Source of the DNA: Campylobacter sp.
Lineage (GTDB): Bacteria; Campylobacterota; Campylobacteria; Campylobacterales; Campylobacteraceae
Direction: 5' to 3'
Assembly (NCBI RefSeq): GCF_019423325.1
Contig: NZ_JAHZBQ010000001.1
Coordinates: 1,003,369 to 1,067,368, forward strand
DNA: 64,000 bases
Both the position numbers and the translations under genes were made by a program. This document shows, one piece after another, positions 34,401-44,084 of this stretch; position 1 is the stretch's first letter; each line of letters starts with the position of its first letter. The notes under the pieces were generated by a model. That model was not told where the DNA came from. It was given only the letters and a program-made list of their open reading frames with translations, and searched no databases.

Positions 34401-36020
34401 TCACGTGCACTGCATGAAAAACCCGCTCACCCGCGTCCGCTCACACCAAAACACATATAAAATCCCGCCGCTGCCAAAATATACCTCGCCGCCTTGCTCG
34501 CAGCTTGGAAGCTCGCTGTCAAGCTGCATCAAAAACTCCATCTTTTCGCCGCATATCGGACACGTCGGCAACAAGGCGCCCTGTATCCACGAAGGCTCGC
34601 CGCCGATGCGCGCGAGGTTTTGCCTGCTGTTTGACATCCCCCAGTCCTGAGCCGTCCAGCGCGCCGGCGTGGGCGCAAGTACTACTTCGCACTCCTTTAT
34701 CGGTTCGTCAAATGCGTATTCCACCTGCGTCCTTTCGCCGATACGTCGCGGCATACCCTGCGCGTCGTGCTGGTAAAAGACTACCTCGCCCTCGTTTATC
34801 TCTCTAACATGCGCGGCTAGGATTAGGCTGGGCAGCGAGCGCACGGGCAAGTCATGGGGTAGCGGATCAAGCGTGATGAGATGAAATAGCGGATTTTGCG
34901 CATCGCCGTCCGCCTCGTCCAAAACCCCGCCTAGCTTATATCTCGCCTCGCCGCCCTCAAGCCGCCAGGTCAGATGGTACTTCGCCAGATGCGCCGCGTA
35001 GGGCGCGCCGAAATAGCCGCGCGGAAAGATTATGTGATACGCGCGCTGGCCGCAGTATCTTTTGAGCCTGAATTTCTCGCCGCCAAAGCTTATTTCATCG
35101 TTCGGCGCTTTTTGTGATTTATCGGAATCAGATTCGTTTGAGTTAAATTTAGAGTCATATTCGACTGCGCCCGCTTTGAAATTTTCGCTCGCTTGAGCTT
35201 GCTTGGCGCCGCCGCATTCGTCCGCATCCATTTTTAAAATTTCATCCGCTGCCGCTTGCGTCGCGCCGTCTGCGTCAAATTTAGTCCGCTCAAAAGTAAA
35301 TCCCACGACCTCCAGCCAGTAGCCTATATACTCGAGCAAATCGCACGGGCGATCGAAAAAATCCTCCGCAAGCGCTAACTCGCAGGCAAATTTTACGTTT
35401 CGCGGATCGCGGGTTTGCAGCAGGCAGCTAAAAATTTTTTGCTTATCGTCTTTGCTCGTCTGCGGATCCGCAAGCCTCTCGCGCCAGATTTGCGAGCTTT
35501 CGTAACTAAGCCCGCGCCACGGATACTCCGCGTAATACGCGCTCTCGTTCGGCTGCAATTTAAAAAGCTCGCCAAGATACGGGTGCAAAAGCGGCGCGAA
35601 CTCGAGACTTGCTGCTGCGATGACCTCTTCGGCGTTTTTCCAGCGCGCGCTCTTTTCATCTCTGCCGCGTTGCCGTACACTTTTGCCTGCGCTTTCGTCT
35701 GCCCGCGCCGAGCGTGCATTCTCTCCCATCTGTGCCGCGCTTTCGTCCTGCTTCGTTTCGCGCTCCTCTGCCGCCTCCTCGCGCAAAATTTCAACCGCCG
35801 TAGCGATCAAAGCTTTAAAATCCTCCTCGCCCACATAGCCCATAGCGTCCTTTAGCAGCGTGCGGCCGTCCCTCCGCCCGCACAGCAAGCTATCCGCTAG
35901 CGTAAAATACGCCGCCGCATCACCTTGCAGCCGCCAAAACTGCTCGTATAAATTAGGCATACTAAAGCCGTCGCGTTCGAAATCTCGCGCCAGATTTAGC
36001 GCCTCATCCCGCTTATCCAT
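34401..36020 (-). CDS. YwqG/DUF1963-like protein with hydrophilic insertions
   Basis: 539 residues. The C-terminal third has the pattern of YwqG-like (DUF1963) proteins: IGGEPSWIQGALLPTCPICGEKMEFLMQLDSE followed by GSGGILYVFWC, including a Cys pair CPIC. Their function is unknown; some sit in toxin-immunity or stress contexts. The N-terminal part is helical. Two charged low-complexity stretches (about residues 82-130, and 240-300 with DSKFNSNESDSDKS) interrupt it, the second in DNA with several AAATTT sites. A relic of a paralog lies downstream. Confidence 0.7.
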   Translation of the reverse strand: MDKRDEALNLARDFERDGFSMPNLYEQFWRLQGDAAAYFTLADSLLCGRRDGRTLLKDAMGYVGEEDFKALIATAVEILREEAAEERETKQDESAAQMGENARSARADESAGKSVRQRGRDEKSARWKNAEEVIAAASLEFAPLLHPYLGELFKLQPNESAYYAEYPWRGLSYESSQIWRERLADPQTSKDDKQKIFSCLLQTRDPRNVKFACELALAEDFFDRPCDLLEYIGYWLEVVGFTFERTKFDADGATQAAADEILKMDADECGGAKQAQASENFKAGAVEYDSKFNSNESDSDKSQKAPNDEISFGGEKFRLKRYCGQRAYHIIFPRGYFGAPYAAHLAKYHLTWRLEGGEARYKLGGVLDEADGDAQNPLFHLITLDPLPHDLPVRSLPSLILAAHVREINEGEVVFYQHDAQGMPRRIGERTQVEYAFDEPIKECEVVLAPTPARWTAQDWGMSNSRQNLARIGGEPSWIQGALLPTCPICGEKMEFLMQLDSELPSCEQGGEVYFGSGGILYVFWCERTRVSGFFMQCT

Positions 36021-36208
36021 CTTATTTCCTTTTGCGATTTTATTTTGATAATTTTATCGTAAATTTAAGTTAAATTTTGAAGGCGGCTTAATTTTATATC
36101 TCAAAATTCTATAGAAAAATATGAGAGATTAAATTCGATGGCGAATTAAAATTTAGAAGCGTGCCGAGCTCCGTAGAGCCCGGCTAAATTTTAAAATAGC
36201 TCTTAAAT

Positions 36209-37540
36209 TTAGAAGCTATCGTCTCTTTTTTCAAAGATTAGATGCAGCACGTAGGTCACGGCGAAGGTCACGGTGCTAGGCACGATCCAGCCGAGCATCG
36301 AGTCGTAAAACGGCATTTTCTTTACGATAAACGTAACAAGCGGCACAGAAATCCCCAAAATATCAAGCCCATTTATGACGCCCTCGACTACGCAGACATA
36401 GACGCAGGCGCGGTAAATCAGCTTGCTTGAATCGATCCATGGATTTATGAGCGAGAGGATTATCAGCATGATCGAGATCGGATAAATAGCGACGAGCACG
36501 GGGATGGAGCCCTTGATGATGGTCGTAAGGCCGAAATTTGCAACTCCAAAGCCGATCACGCACCAAGCGATCGCCCAGGTTTTATATTTGATCTTGCCTT
36601 TCGTAAGCTCCTCGAAGTATTCGCTAGCCGAGCTTATAAGACCCAGCGTCGTGGTGATGCAGGCTAGGAAAAACGCACTGCCTAGGATCACGACGCCAAT
36701 TCTTCCGAAATAATGATCGCTTACTCGCGACAGAAGCTCCGCTCCGTTGATATTCGGCGTATCTTTGAAAAGCTCCGCGGAGGTCGCGCCCAGATAGCCC
36801 AGCATAAAATATATCGTCATCAGTATGACGCCCGACATCATTCCTGCTTTTATCGTGGAGGTTACAAGGTGCTTTTCGTCGCTCACGCCGGTTGCTTTAA
36901 TAGCGTTAATTACGATGATTCCGAATGCCAGCGATGCAAGCGCATCCATCGTCTGATAGCCCTCTACGAAGCCCTTTGCTGCGGCATGATCGACATACTC
37001 TCCGCTAGGAGCGATGAAGCTTCCGATCGGAAATAAAAATCCCGCGCCGAAAAGCAGCAAAATAAGCGCCAAAAGTATCGGCGTGAGATATTTTCCGAGC
37101 AGATCGACGAGCTTTGAAGGGTTCATACAGATGTAATAGTTCAGCACAAAATATGCCGCAGAATAAACAAATAGCCAAATTTGAAGACGCTCTTCCGCAA
37201 CAAAAGGCTTAATCGCGATGTCAAAAGGCATATTCGCCGCGCGCGGTATCGCAAAAAGCGGCCCGATCGTAAGATATAAAAGCGCGGTAAAAACGATCGC
37301 AAACACCGGATCTATGCGGCGCACCAGGCTCTGAAGCCCCTTAGCGCGCGCAATGCCTGCGACGCCGAGTACCGGCAGAAGCACCGCCGTAGCGCAAAAA
37401 AACATTATCGCGATATAAAAATTCTGTCCGGAATCCTTGCCTAAGCCCGGCGGAAAAATAAAATTTCCCGCACCGAAAAACATCGCAAACAGCGTAAGCG
37501 ATATCGTTAAAAACTGGCTTCTACTAAGCTTGCCCTTCAT
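36209..37540 (-). CDS. brnQ: Branched-chain amino acid transporter BrnQ (LIVCS family)
   Basis: Sodium- or proton-coupled uptake of Leu, Ile and Val. 443 residues with about 12 helices. Family signatures are FAMFFGAGNFIFPPGLGK near the N-terminus, YLTIGPLFAIPRAA and GYQTMDALASLAFGIIV. RBS AAGGAAGG lies before the ATG. A TACAAT -10 (complement of 37573-37578) lies upstream. Monocistronic. Confidence 0.93.
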   Translation of the reverse strand: MKGKLSRSQFLTISLTLFAMFFGAGNFIFPPGLGKDSGQNFYIAIMFFCATAVLLPVLGVAGIARAKGLQSLVRRIDPVFAIVFTALLYLTIGPLFAIPRAANMPFDIAIKPFVAEERLQIWLFVYSAAYFVLNYYICMNPSKLVDLLGKYLTPILLALILLLFGAGFLFPIGSFIAPSGEYVDHAAAKGFVEGYQTMDALASLAFGIIVINAIKATGVSDEKHLVTSTIKAGMMSGVILMTIYFMLGYLGATSAELFKDTPNINGAELLSRVSDHYFGRIGVVILGSAFFLACITTTLGLISSASEYFEELTKGKIKYKTWAIAWCVIGFGVANFGLTTIIKGSIPVLVAIYPISIMLIILSLINPWIDSSKLIYRACVYVCVVEGVINGLDILGISVPLVTFIVKKMPFYDSMLGWIVPSTVTFAVTYVLHLIFEKRDDSF

Positions 37541-37697
37541 CTTAAAACCTTCCTTGCTGGATTTGAAACTTATATTGTAGTTACAAATGTTTAAAACATA
37601 TTTAAATTTAGCCGAAATTTAGCTAAAAATTAGCTTTTTTACGATTTTTTGGTGGACACGCAGCGCACGAGGCGGCTAAAATTTCAAAAATTTTAAG

Positions 37698-37703
37698 TAT
37701 AAT
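37698..37703 (+). promoter_or_regulatory. -10 element for radA
   Basis: TATAAT after TTTTAAG, 49 bases upstream of the radA ATG, with T-rich DNA before it. Divergent from brnQ. Confidence 0.55.
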
Positions 37704-37751
37704 TTCGCAAAATTCAAGGCTAAATTTAGACAAAATGAGCGAGGGATAAAG

Positions 37752-39101
37752 ATGGCGAAGATTAAAACTACGATTTTTGAGTGCCAGCACTGCGGCAATC
37801 AGCAAAGCAGATGGCTCGGCAGATGCCCCGACTGCGGTGCATTCGATAGCTTCGTCGAGCTCAAGCCCGCCCAGATCAAAGCGCTAAAAGAGATCGAGGG
37901 CGAGCTTGCCCGCACCTCGTCCGCAAGCGCCAAAGCGATCAGCGAGATACAGATCGAGCAAATTTCGCGTATCGACACCAAGGATAGCGAGCTAAATTTA
38001 GTCCTCGGAGGCGGCGTCGTGGAGGGCTCACTCGTGCTAATCGGCGGCAGCCCCGGCATCGGGAAATCCACGCTGCTGCTTAAGATCGCGGCAAATTTAG
38101 CAAGCGGCGGCCGCGCAGTGCTTTACGTAAGCGGCGAGGAGAGCGCCAGCCAGATCAAAATGCGTGCGCAGCGGCTGGGCGCGATAAGCGAGCAGCTATT
38201 TTTGCTCACCGAGATAGATCTAAGCGCCGTGCTTGAAGAGGTGGAGCGCAGGGATTATAAGTTTATCGTCATCGACAGCATCCAGACGCTTTTTAGCGAC
38301 AAGGCCCCCTCTGCGCCTGGCTCGATCACGCAGGTGCGCGAGATCACGTTTGAGCTGATGCGACTTGCCAAGGCGCGCGGGATTTCGATCTTCATCATAG
38401 GTCACATCACCAAAGAGGGCTCGATCGCGGGCCCGCGCATACTAGAGCATATGGTGGACGTGGTGCTGTATTTCGAGGGCGATGCGAGCAAACAGCTTAG
38501 AATTTTGCGCGGTTTTAAAAACCGCTTCGGAGCTACGAGCGAGGTGGGGATTTTCGAGATGGGACCGCACGGGCTCGTAAGCGCCAAGGACGTCGCGAGT
38601 AAATTTTTCACGCGCGGCAAGGCGGTAAGCGGCTCGGCGATCACGATCACGATGGAGGGTACGCGCGCGCTCGTCGTGGAGATCCAAGCGCTCGTGTGCG
38701 AGAGCGGCTATCCGAAGCGCAGCGCTACGGGCTTTGATAAAAACCGCCTCGATATGCTTCTGGCGCTGCTTGATCGCAAGCTTGAGATCGGGCTTGGCGG
38801 ATACGACGTCTTCGTAAACGTAAGCGGCGGCGTAAAGATCACCGAAACGGCGTGCGATCTAGCCGTCGTCGCGGCGATCGTAAGCAGCTTCAAAAACCGC
38901 CCTATCAGCAAAGAGAGCGTCTTCATCGGCGAGGTGAGCCTAAACGGCGAGATCAGAGAGATCTTTAACCTCGATGCGCGCCTGAAGGAAGCTGCGATGC
39001 AGAAATTTAAAAACGCGATCGTCCCGATGAAGCCGCAAAACGCGCAGGGGCTTAAAATTTTTCACGCCACGGAGATCACGCAAATTTTAGATTGGATGTG
39101 A
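37752..39101 (+). CDS. radA: DNA repair protein RadA (Sms)
   Basis: Branch-migration ATPase used in recombinational repair and transformation. Zinc finger CQHCGNQQSRWLGRCPDCGAF (residues 10-30), Walker A GGSPGIGKSTLL, the RadA-specific KNRFGATSE, and a C-terminal Lon-like domain (VFVNVSGGVKITETACDLAV). 449 residues. GC-normal, unlike the AT-rich gene that begins 7 bases after its stop. Confidence 0.95.
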   Translation: MAKIKTTIFECQHCGNQQSRWLGRCPDCGAFDSFVELKPAQIKALKEIEGELARTSSASAKAISEIQIEQISRIDTKDSELNLVLGGGVVEGSLVLIGGSPGIGKSTLLLKIAANLASGGRAVLYVSGEESASQIKMRAQRLGAISEQLFLLTEIDLSAVLEEVERRDYKFIVIDSIQTLFSDKAPSAPGSITQVREITFELMRLAKARGISIFIIGHITKEGSIAGPRILEHMVDVVLYFEGDASKQLRILRGFKNRFGATSEVGIFEMGPHGLVSAKDVASKFFTRGKAVSGSAITITMEGTRALVVEIQALVCESGYPKRSATGFDKNRLDMLLALLDRKLEIGLGGYDVFVNVSGGVKITETACDLAVVAAIVSSFKNRPISKESVFIGEVSLNGEIREIFNLDARLKEAAMQKFKNAIVPMKPQNAQGLKIFHATEITQILDWM

Positions 39102-39107
39102 AATATA

Positions 39108-40100
39108 ATGATGGAAAATAATCAACTCTCGGAATCGGTTAATGTTGTTGGTACGTTCTGTCTATTATTTATTATAGCGATTGAAATACTAATGCTAGTG
39201 GTACTTTTGTGGTTAGATAAGCAAAATTTTATCCCAGCGGTTATAATATTTGCATTAGGATTTATTATACTTATTTTAGTAAATAAGAAACCTCAACTAT
39301 TTGATAGATTAGATAAAATATTTAAAAAGTGGGGTTTTTTATCATTAAAAAAGTCATCTATAATTTTTATTATTCCATTTGCTATCTCTTTTGAAATTTT
39401 GAGTTCTGCAATAGCAAATAATTCTTTAGCATTACTTATATTGACTATTTTTATGATTGTTTATTATTTTTACATATCACGTATATTTAGCAGTACTATA
39501 ATATCAATATTGTATGGTATTATTATAATAACTATTTTTTTAATGATCATACCAACTTTGATAATAGCATTTTTAGCATTAACTATTCTGCTCATGCGAC
39601 TTATGTGGGCTTGTAAATTTAATTTGACAAAAATAATTATATATATAACTTTTTTAATATATTTAAAAATGATGGTACAGCTTATTTTTGAATTTCATCA
39701 ATTTAATATATTGCCATTATTTCATAATTATTACGCTATTAATAATTCATCGCTTTTAAAAGTATTAGTTCCTATGATTTATGGTACATATATTTGGCTT
39801 ATAAGTTTCATTTTAGCTAATGAAAAGTTGTCGATATTTGTGAATGAAATAATATCTAGGTTTTCTGCTATAGTATTATTGTTTATTGCATTTCTCAGTA
39901 ATGATATGTTAATAGAAATTTTTACTGAAAAGACACAGCTTCCAGATAAGCAAGTAATTAAAATTATATCTATGGCTATACAATATTTTACAATACCTTC
40001 ATTACTTGCACTGATAGTTTTTAAAATTATAGATTTTTTGCAAGAAAATTCGTGTGACAATAAACAGATAAATTTATTAAGTTTTAAGGGATATCAGTGA
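39108..40100 (+). CDS. Polytopic membrane protein of unknown function, strongly AT-rich
   Basis: A 330-residue protein with eight or more hydrophobic segments and no catalytic motif. The DNA is far richer in A+T than both neighbours, and codons are dominated by ATA, TTA and AAT. The C-terminal half (IWLISFILANEKLSIFVNEIISRFSAIV and IQYFTIPSLLALIVFKIIDFL) aligns with the next gene's VWFAMSVIADEDVAQIMNKIVSKLSTLF and IRFFTLPSIFTLMIFEIKDYL, so the two are paralogs despite the composition gap. This suggests acquisition from an AT-rich relative. It overlaps the next gene by 4 bases (GTGA). Confidence 0.8.
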   Translation: MMENNQLSESVNVVGTFCLLFIIAIEILMLVVLLWLDKQNFIPAVIIFALGFIILILVNKKPQLFDRLDKIFKKWGFLSLKKSSIIFIIPFAISFEILSSAIANNSLALLILTIFMIVYYFYISRIFSSTIISILYGIIIITIFLMIIPTLIIAFLALTILLMRLMWACKFNLTKIIIYITFLIYLKMMVQLIFEFHQFNILPLFHNYYAINNSSLLKVLVPMIYGTYIWLISFILANEKLSIFVNEIISRFSAIVLLFIAFLSNDMLIEIFTEKTQLPDKQVIKIISMAIQYFTIPSLLALIVFKIIDFLQENSCDNKQINLLSFKGYQ

Positions 40101-40840
40101 AGCCGAATTGCATCGTCAAATCCGTCATTTTGTTTTTCATCAGAGCGCAAAGCTTAAACGTCAAATTTAGCAAGCTCGACGCCGTCGTATCGCGCGCTTA
40201 CGCCAAATATGGGGTGCTGTTTAAGCTAAGCGTGCCGCTACTTGCCGCAGCATCAGTATTTGCGCTGTTTAACCTATACGATTTTGCCAAAGCCAACTAT
40301 GCACTGACGATCTTTTTGCTCGCTTTGGGCTCGCCACTGCTTGCGTATAGCTTTTTTAAGGCGATAAAATCGGCGATGACTTTCGCGCTATTTGTGATCC
40401 CCTTTGCGGCGGTGTTTGCGATCATCGCGGTGACGGGCGCGGAAAAGCTTGATAACTCGCTAAATTTCAACATCGTCTTTCCGCTGTTTTTCACCCTCGT
40501 ATGGTTTGCGATGTCGGTGATCGCTGATGAGGACGTGGCGCAGATCATGAATAAGATCGTATCGAAGCTCTCGACGCTTTTTGTGACGATTTTCATCCTT
40601 TACAACTACGAGGCGCTACATGGGATTTTAACCGCAAGCGCGGGAGGGTATCGAGCGAGCGAGGATGAGCTAAGCGCGCTTGATCTGGTATTTATGACGA
40701 TTAGATTTTTCACGCTGCCTTCGATTTTTACGTTGATGATTTTTGAGATCAAAGATTATCTTTTTATCAGATATGACGCATTCGTGCAGGCTCAGCAGGA
40801 GCGTATGGAGGATTTAAAAGATTCCAAGGGCTCGAAGTAA
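40097..40840 (+). CDS. Membrane protein, paralog of the preceding gene, with native composition
   Basis: A 247-residue protein with about six helices, starting at a GTG that overlaps the preceding stop. Unlike its neighbour it has the base composition of the host. Conserved between the pair is a charged helix carrying ADEDVAQIMNKIVSKLS and a final helix LPSIFTLMIFEIKDYLF. The tail is charged (QAQQERMEDLKDSKGSK) and cytoplasmic. No known function. Confidence 0.8.
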   Translation: MKPNCIVKSVILFFIRAQSLNVKFSKLDAVVSRAYAKYGVLFKLSVPLLAAASVFALFNLYDFAKANYALTIFLLALGSPLLAYSFFKAIKSAMTFALFVIPFAAVFAIIAVTGAEKLDNSLNFNIVFPLFFTLVWFAMSVIADEDVAQIMNKIVSKLSTLFVTIFILYNYEALHGILTASAGGYRASEDELSALDLVFMTIRFFTLPSIFTLMIFEIKDYLFIRYDAFVQAQQERMEDLKDSKGSK

Positions 40841-41021
40841 AATTTTAAAGCCTAGCTCGATCTAGCTTTGCGCGCCGTAAATACTCGCAAATACTAAAGA
40901 TTACGACCGCCGTGTGCACGCTGGCTTAGGCGCGGCAGTGGGACTAATAAAATTTGAAATGAAATTTTAGGACAAAATTTTGAGATGGAATTTTAATGAC
41001 ACACCGCTTATGCGGGGGTTA

Positions 41022-41049
41022 GGATTTAAAGCCGCAAAGCTTCAAATCC
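41022..41049. terminator. Hairpin between convergent genes
   Basis: GGATTTAAAGC and GCTTCAAATCC form an 11-base stem with one mismatch and a 6-base loop. It lies between the ends of the membrane gene (plus) and the solute-binding gene (minus), so it could end both transcripts. No U run is obvious. Confidence 0.4.
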
Positions 41050-41072
41050 CGACCCACATCAAATTTAAAATT

Positions 41073-41879
41073 CTAAAAGAAGCTGTATATGTCGTCTAAA
41101 AGGAAGTATTTTTTATCGACGGTGCCTTTGTAGAAAGGCTCGAAAGTATCGTTATACGCTTTTTTGAAAAAGCCCTCTTTGCTAAGCGAAATGAGCGCTT
41201 GATTAACGGCTTCTGCGAGATCTGCGTTGCCTTTTTGCATCGCGATGCCTAAAAATACGTTCTCGCCAAGACTTTTGATATTAACCTCGACGCTAGGATC
41301 TGCGACCGGATAGACCATCACAAATAGATTATCGTCGCACGCGCCGTCGATCTCGCCGCTCTTTAACCGCTTGTAGCAATCGGAGGAATTTTTGCAATAC
41401 ACTAGATTGTAGCCGCCGTCCTTTTGCATAAACGCTTCGCCCGTCGAGCCGCGAATGACGCCTACTTTCTTACCTCGCAGATCGCTCATTTTTTGGATAT
41501 TGTCGCTTTTTCTGGTTAAAACTCCGGAATTTACCGAAAGATAGGGCATCGAAAACTCATAATTTTTCTTTCTCTCCTCAGTAACGCTTGCAGCCGCGAT
41601 AAGCATATCTGCCTGATTATTTTGAATGGACGGAAAGCGCGCTTGCGCCGATACCGGTATGAGCTCGATCCTGCCGCCGGTATCGCCTAAAATTTTGCCT
41701 CCGATTGCATTAGCAAGCTCTACGTCAAAGCCCTCAAAGCCGTTATCCGTAACTCTACTAAATGGAGGCTCATTTTCATAAACAGCGATACGAATGACTT
41801 TACTCTGCTTTATTTGGCTTAAAGAATTCGCAAGCGCAAAGATGCAAGATAAAACAATTAAAAACAGTGATTTTTTCAT
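41073..41879 (-). CDS. Amino-acid-type periplasmic solute-binding protein, paralog 1
   Basis: Family 3 extracellular solute-binding protein, 268 residues, signal MKKSLFLIVLSCIFALANS with no lipobox Cys. VIRIAVYENEPPFSRV and GFEGFDVELANAIG are the ligand-binding start; ADMLIAAASVTEERKKNYEFSMPY is the family signature. A Cys pair in YCKNSSDCYKRL may be a disulphide. It is close to paralog 2 over its full length. No permease or ATPase gene is beside it. Related to CjaA-type binding proteins; ligand unknown. Confidence 0.88.
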   Translation of the reverse strand: MKKSLFLIVLSCIFALANSLSQIKQSKVIRIAVYENEPPFSRVTDNGFEGFDVELANAIGGKILGDTGGRIELIPVSAQARFPSIQNNQADMLIAAASVTEERKKNYEFSMPYLSVNSGVLTRKSDNIQKMSDLRGKKVGVIRGSTGEAFMQKDGGYNLVYCKNSSDCYKRLKSGEIDGACDDNLFVMVYPVADPSVEVNIKSLGENVFLGIAMQKGNADLAEAVNQALISLSKEGFFKKAYNDTFEPFYKGTVDKKYFLLDDIYSFF

Positions 41880-41896
41880 TTTAAATTCCTTTTTTA

Positions 41897-42703
41897 TTAA
41901 AAAAAGCTGTAAAGATCGTCGAGTAAGAAATATTTTTTATCGACGGTGCCTTTATAGAAGGATTCGAAAGTATCCTCGTAAGCCTTTTTGAAAAAACCCT
42001 CTTTGCTAAGCGCGATCAAGCCTTTATTGATCGCTTCTAGCAGCTCCGCGTTACCCTTTTGCACCGCGACGCCCAAGAATACATTATCGCCTAAATTTTT
42101 TATATTGACTTCGACTGCGGGATCTACGATCGGATAGACCATTACAAAAAGGTTGTTGTTGCAATACCCGTCGATCTCGCCACTTTTTAATCTCCTATAG
42201 CAATCGACCGAATCGTTGCAGTAAGAAACATTATAACCGCCGTCCTTTTTGATATATGCCTCGCCGGTAGTCTTGCGGATGACGCCGATCTTTTTGCCCA
42301 TCAGATCGCCTATTTTATGAATATTTGAGTCTTTTTTCGTTAAAATTCCCAAATTTACCGTAAAATACGGCATCGAAAAATCAACGCTACCTTTGCGCTC
42401 CTCCGTGATACTTGCAGCCGCGATTATCATATCGGCTTGGTTGTTTTGAAGCATCGGGAAGCGCACTTCGTTCGTTACCGGGATAAGCTCGATACGACCG
42501 CCGCTATTGCCGAAAATTTTACCGGCTAGCGCGTTGGCAAGCTCGACTTCGAAGCCTTCAAAGCCTTTCTCGCTTGACTTGCTAAAAGGCGGCTCGTTTT
42601 CATAAACGCCCACTCTGATAACCTTGCTTTGCTTTATTTCGCTTAAGGAATTCGCAAAAACAAAGATCGCCGACAATAGAATAAGAAAAAATGACTTTTT
42701 CAT
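41897..42703 (-). CDS. Amino-acid-type periplasmic solute-binding protein, paralog 2
   Basis: 268 residues, the same length as paralog 1 and clearly its tandem duplicate: VIRVGVYENEPPFSKS, GFEGFEVELANALAG, ADMIIAAASITEERKGSVDFSMPY, and the same end KKYFLLDDLYSFF. The Cys pair YCNDSVDCYRRL is kept. Starts with AAGGAGGAAA and a TTACAAT-type -10 upstream, so it is probably the first gene of a two-gene unit with paralog 1 (17-base gap). Confidence 0.88.
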   Translation of the reverse strand: MKKSFFLILLSAIFVFANSLSEIKQSKVIRVGVYENEPPFSKSSEKGFEGFEVELANALAGKIFGNSGGRIELIPVTNEVRFPMLQNNQADMIIAAASITEERKGSVDFSMPYFTVNLGILTKKDSNIHKIGDLMGKKIGVIRKTTGEAYIKKDGGYNVSYCNDSVDCYRRLKSGEIDGYCNNNLFVMVYPIVDPAVEVNIKNLGDNVFLGVAVQKGNAELLEAINKGLIALSKEGFFKKAYEDTFESFYKGTVDKKYFLLDDLYSFF

Positions 42704-43150
42704 AATTTCCTCCTTGAATTTTAAATTTTTCGTAATTGTAATGTAAATTTTCTTAAAATTTCATTTTACCAAAACCGAAATTATTCCCTAAATTGCGAGC
42801 TTAGCAATAAAATTTCGCAACTAAAATTTCTAAACATAATGATAGAGGCTTTTTAAATTTTGCCGCCTTGCGCCAAACCCTGCCTGCTCTCATTAAATTT
42901 TAGCGCTTCGCTATAAATTCTGTGCGTCTATTAGCGCCGCGTAAAAAAAAATAGCACGCCGCTGCGAAATTCTATGGAATTTTATAAATTTCATAACGGC
43001 GCGTTAGTAAAATTTACAATCCAAACCCAAGCTCGCAAAGTCGGGCAAAATAGCAAGGCTATGCAAGCCTTTTAAAATTTTACCTGGCGTATAGCGCACA
43101 GCTATGCTTACTGCAAATAAATGCAGGCGAGCTGTATCGGCTATACCCGC
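42704..43150. other. Intergenic region between solute-binding paralogs 2 and 3
   Basis: Holds the promoter side of paralog 2 and a small hairpin (43055-43071). No coding frame or RNA gene recognised. Confidence 0.5.
43055..43071 (-). terminator. Hairpin after paralog 3
   Basis: AAGGCT and AGCCTT pair around a 5-base loop, flanked by TTTAAAATTTTA on the plus side and by GCTATTTTG on the minus side. It lies about 80 bases beyond the stop of the gene at 43151. Confidence 0.35.
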
Positions 43151-43957
43151 CTAAAATAGGCTATAAAGGTCATCCAGCAAGAAATATTTTTTCTCCGCAG
43201 TGCCCTTGTAATACGGCTCGATCGTCTCGTCATAGGTCTTTTTCATAAAGCCGTTCTTGCTTAGCTTGACTAGCTCGCCATTTAAGAACTCAAGCAGATC
43301 CTTATTGCCCTTAGAAACCGCGATGCCTAAGAAATCCGAAACGCCTAAATTTTTTATATTTACCTCAGTGTCGCTGTCGATGACAGCATAAGCCAAAACT
43401 ATCAGATTGTCTGTCGCATATCCGATGCCCTTACCATCCTTTAGCATTTTATAGCATTCGTTTGCGGTAGCGCAATTTACAATTTCAAAGCCCTCTTTTC
43501 TAAAATACGCCTCACCCGTAGTTCCGGTTTCTGCGATGATCGGCTTGTCGTGCAGATCCGATACAGTCTTGATCCTATCGCCGGCGCGGGTTAGCACGCC
43601 GATATTTACTGCGAAATATGGCGTCGTAAAATCGACTAGCTGCTTACGCTCATTTGTGATCGTAAAGGTCGCAAGCACCATATCTACTTTATTTTCTTCC
43701 AACGCTTTTAAACGCTCACTAGCCTTTACGGGTACGAATTCTACCTTGCCCGCCTTGCCACCGAATATATCTTTTGATAGCGCCTCGGCTAGGGTCACCT
43801 CAAATCCTTGAAATTTGCCGTCTTCAAATTTACTAAAAGGCGGTTGCGCCTCAAATACGCCTACGCGCACACTGCCCGATTGCCTAATCTCAGATAGGGT
43901 ATTTGCCACTACACTACTTGTAAATAGCAATAAAATTCCCAAAATTATCTTTTTCAT
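43151..43957 (-). CDS. Amino-acid-type periplasmic solute-binding protein, paralog 3
   Basis: Again 268 residues but more diverged: signal ILGILLLFTSSVVANT, SVRVGVFEAQPPFSKF, GFEVTLAEALSKDIFGG, VDMVLATFTITNERKQLVDFTTPY and the shared end AEKKYFLLDDLYSLF. The Cys pair is in NCATANECYKML. The conserved unusual C-terminal tail shows that all three came from one ancestor rather than from separate transfers. Monocistronic by spacing. Confidence 0.88.
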   Translation of the reverse strand: MKKIILGILLLFTSSVVANTLSEIRQSGSVRVGVFEAQPPFSKFEDGKFQGFEVTLAEALSKDIFGGKAGKVEFVPVKASERLKALEENKVDMVLATFTITNERKQLVDFTTPYFAVNIGVLTRAGDRIKTVSDLHDKPIIAETGTTGEAYFRKEGFEIVNCATANECYKMLKDGKGIGYATDNLIVLAYAVIDSDTEVNIKNLGVSDFLGIAVSKGNKDLLEFLNGELVKLSKNGFMKKTYDETIEPYYKGTAEKKYFLLDDLYSLF

Positions 43958-44084
43958 ATCGTTCCTTTAATTACAATGATTAGCCTAGCCACGCATCTGC
44001 GTCGCTTCGGCAAGCCCTCTTAAGCCGGTCGTATATTATTCGCTCACTTCTCCTTTCGACATTTTTTAAAATTTCTTTACCTTT

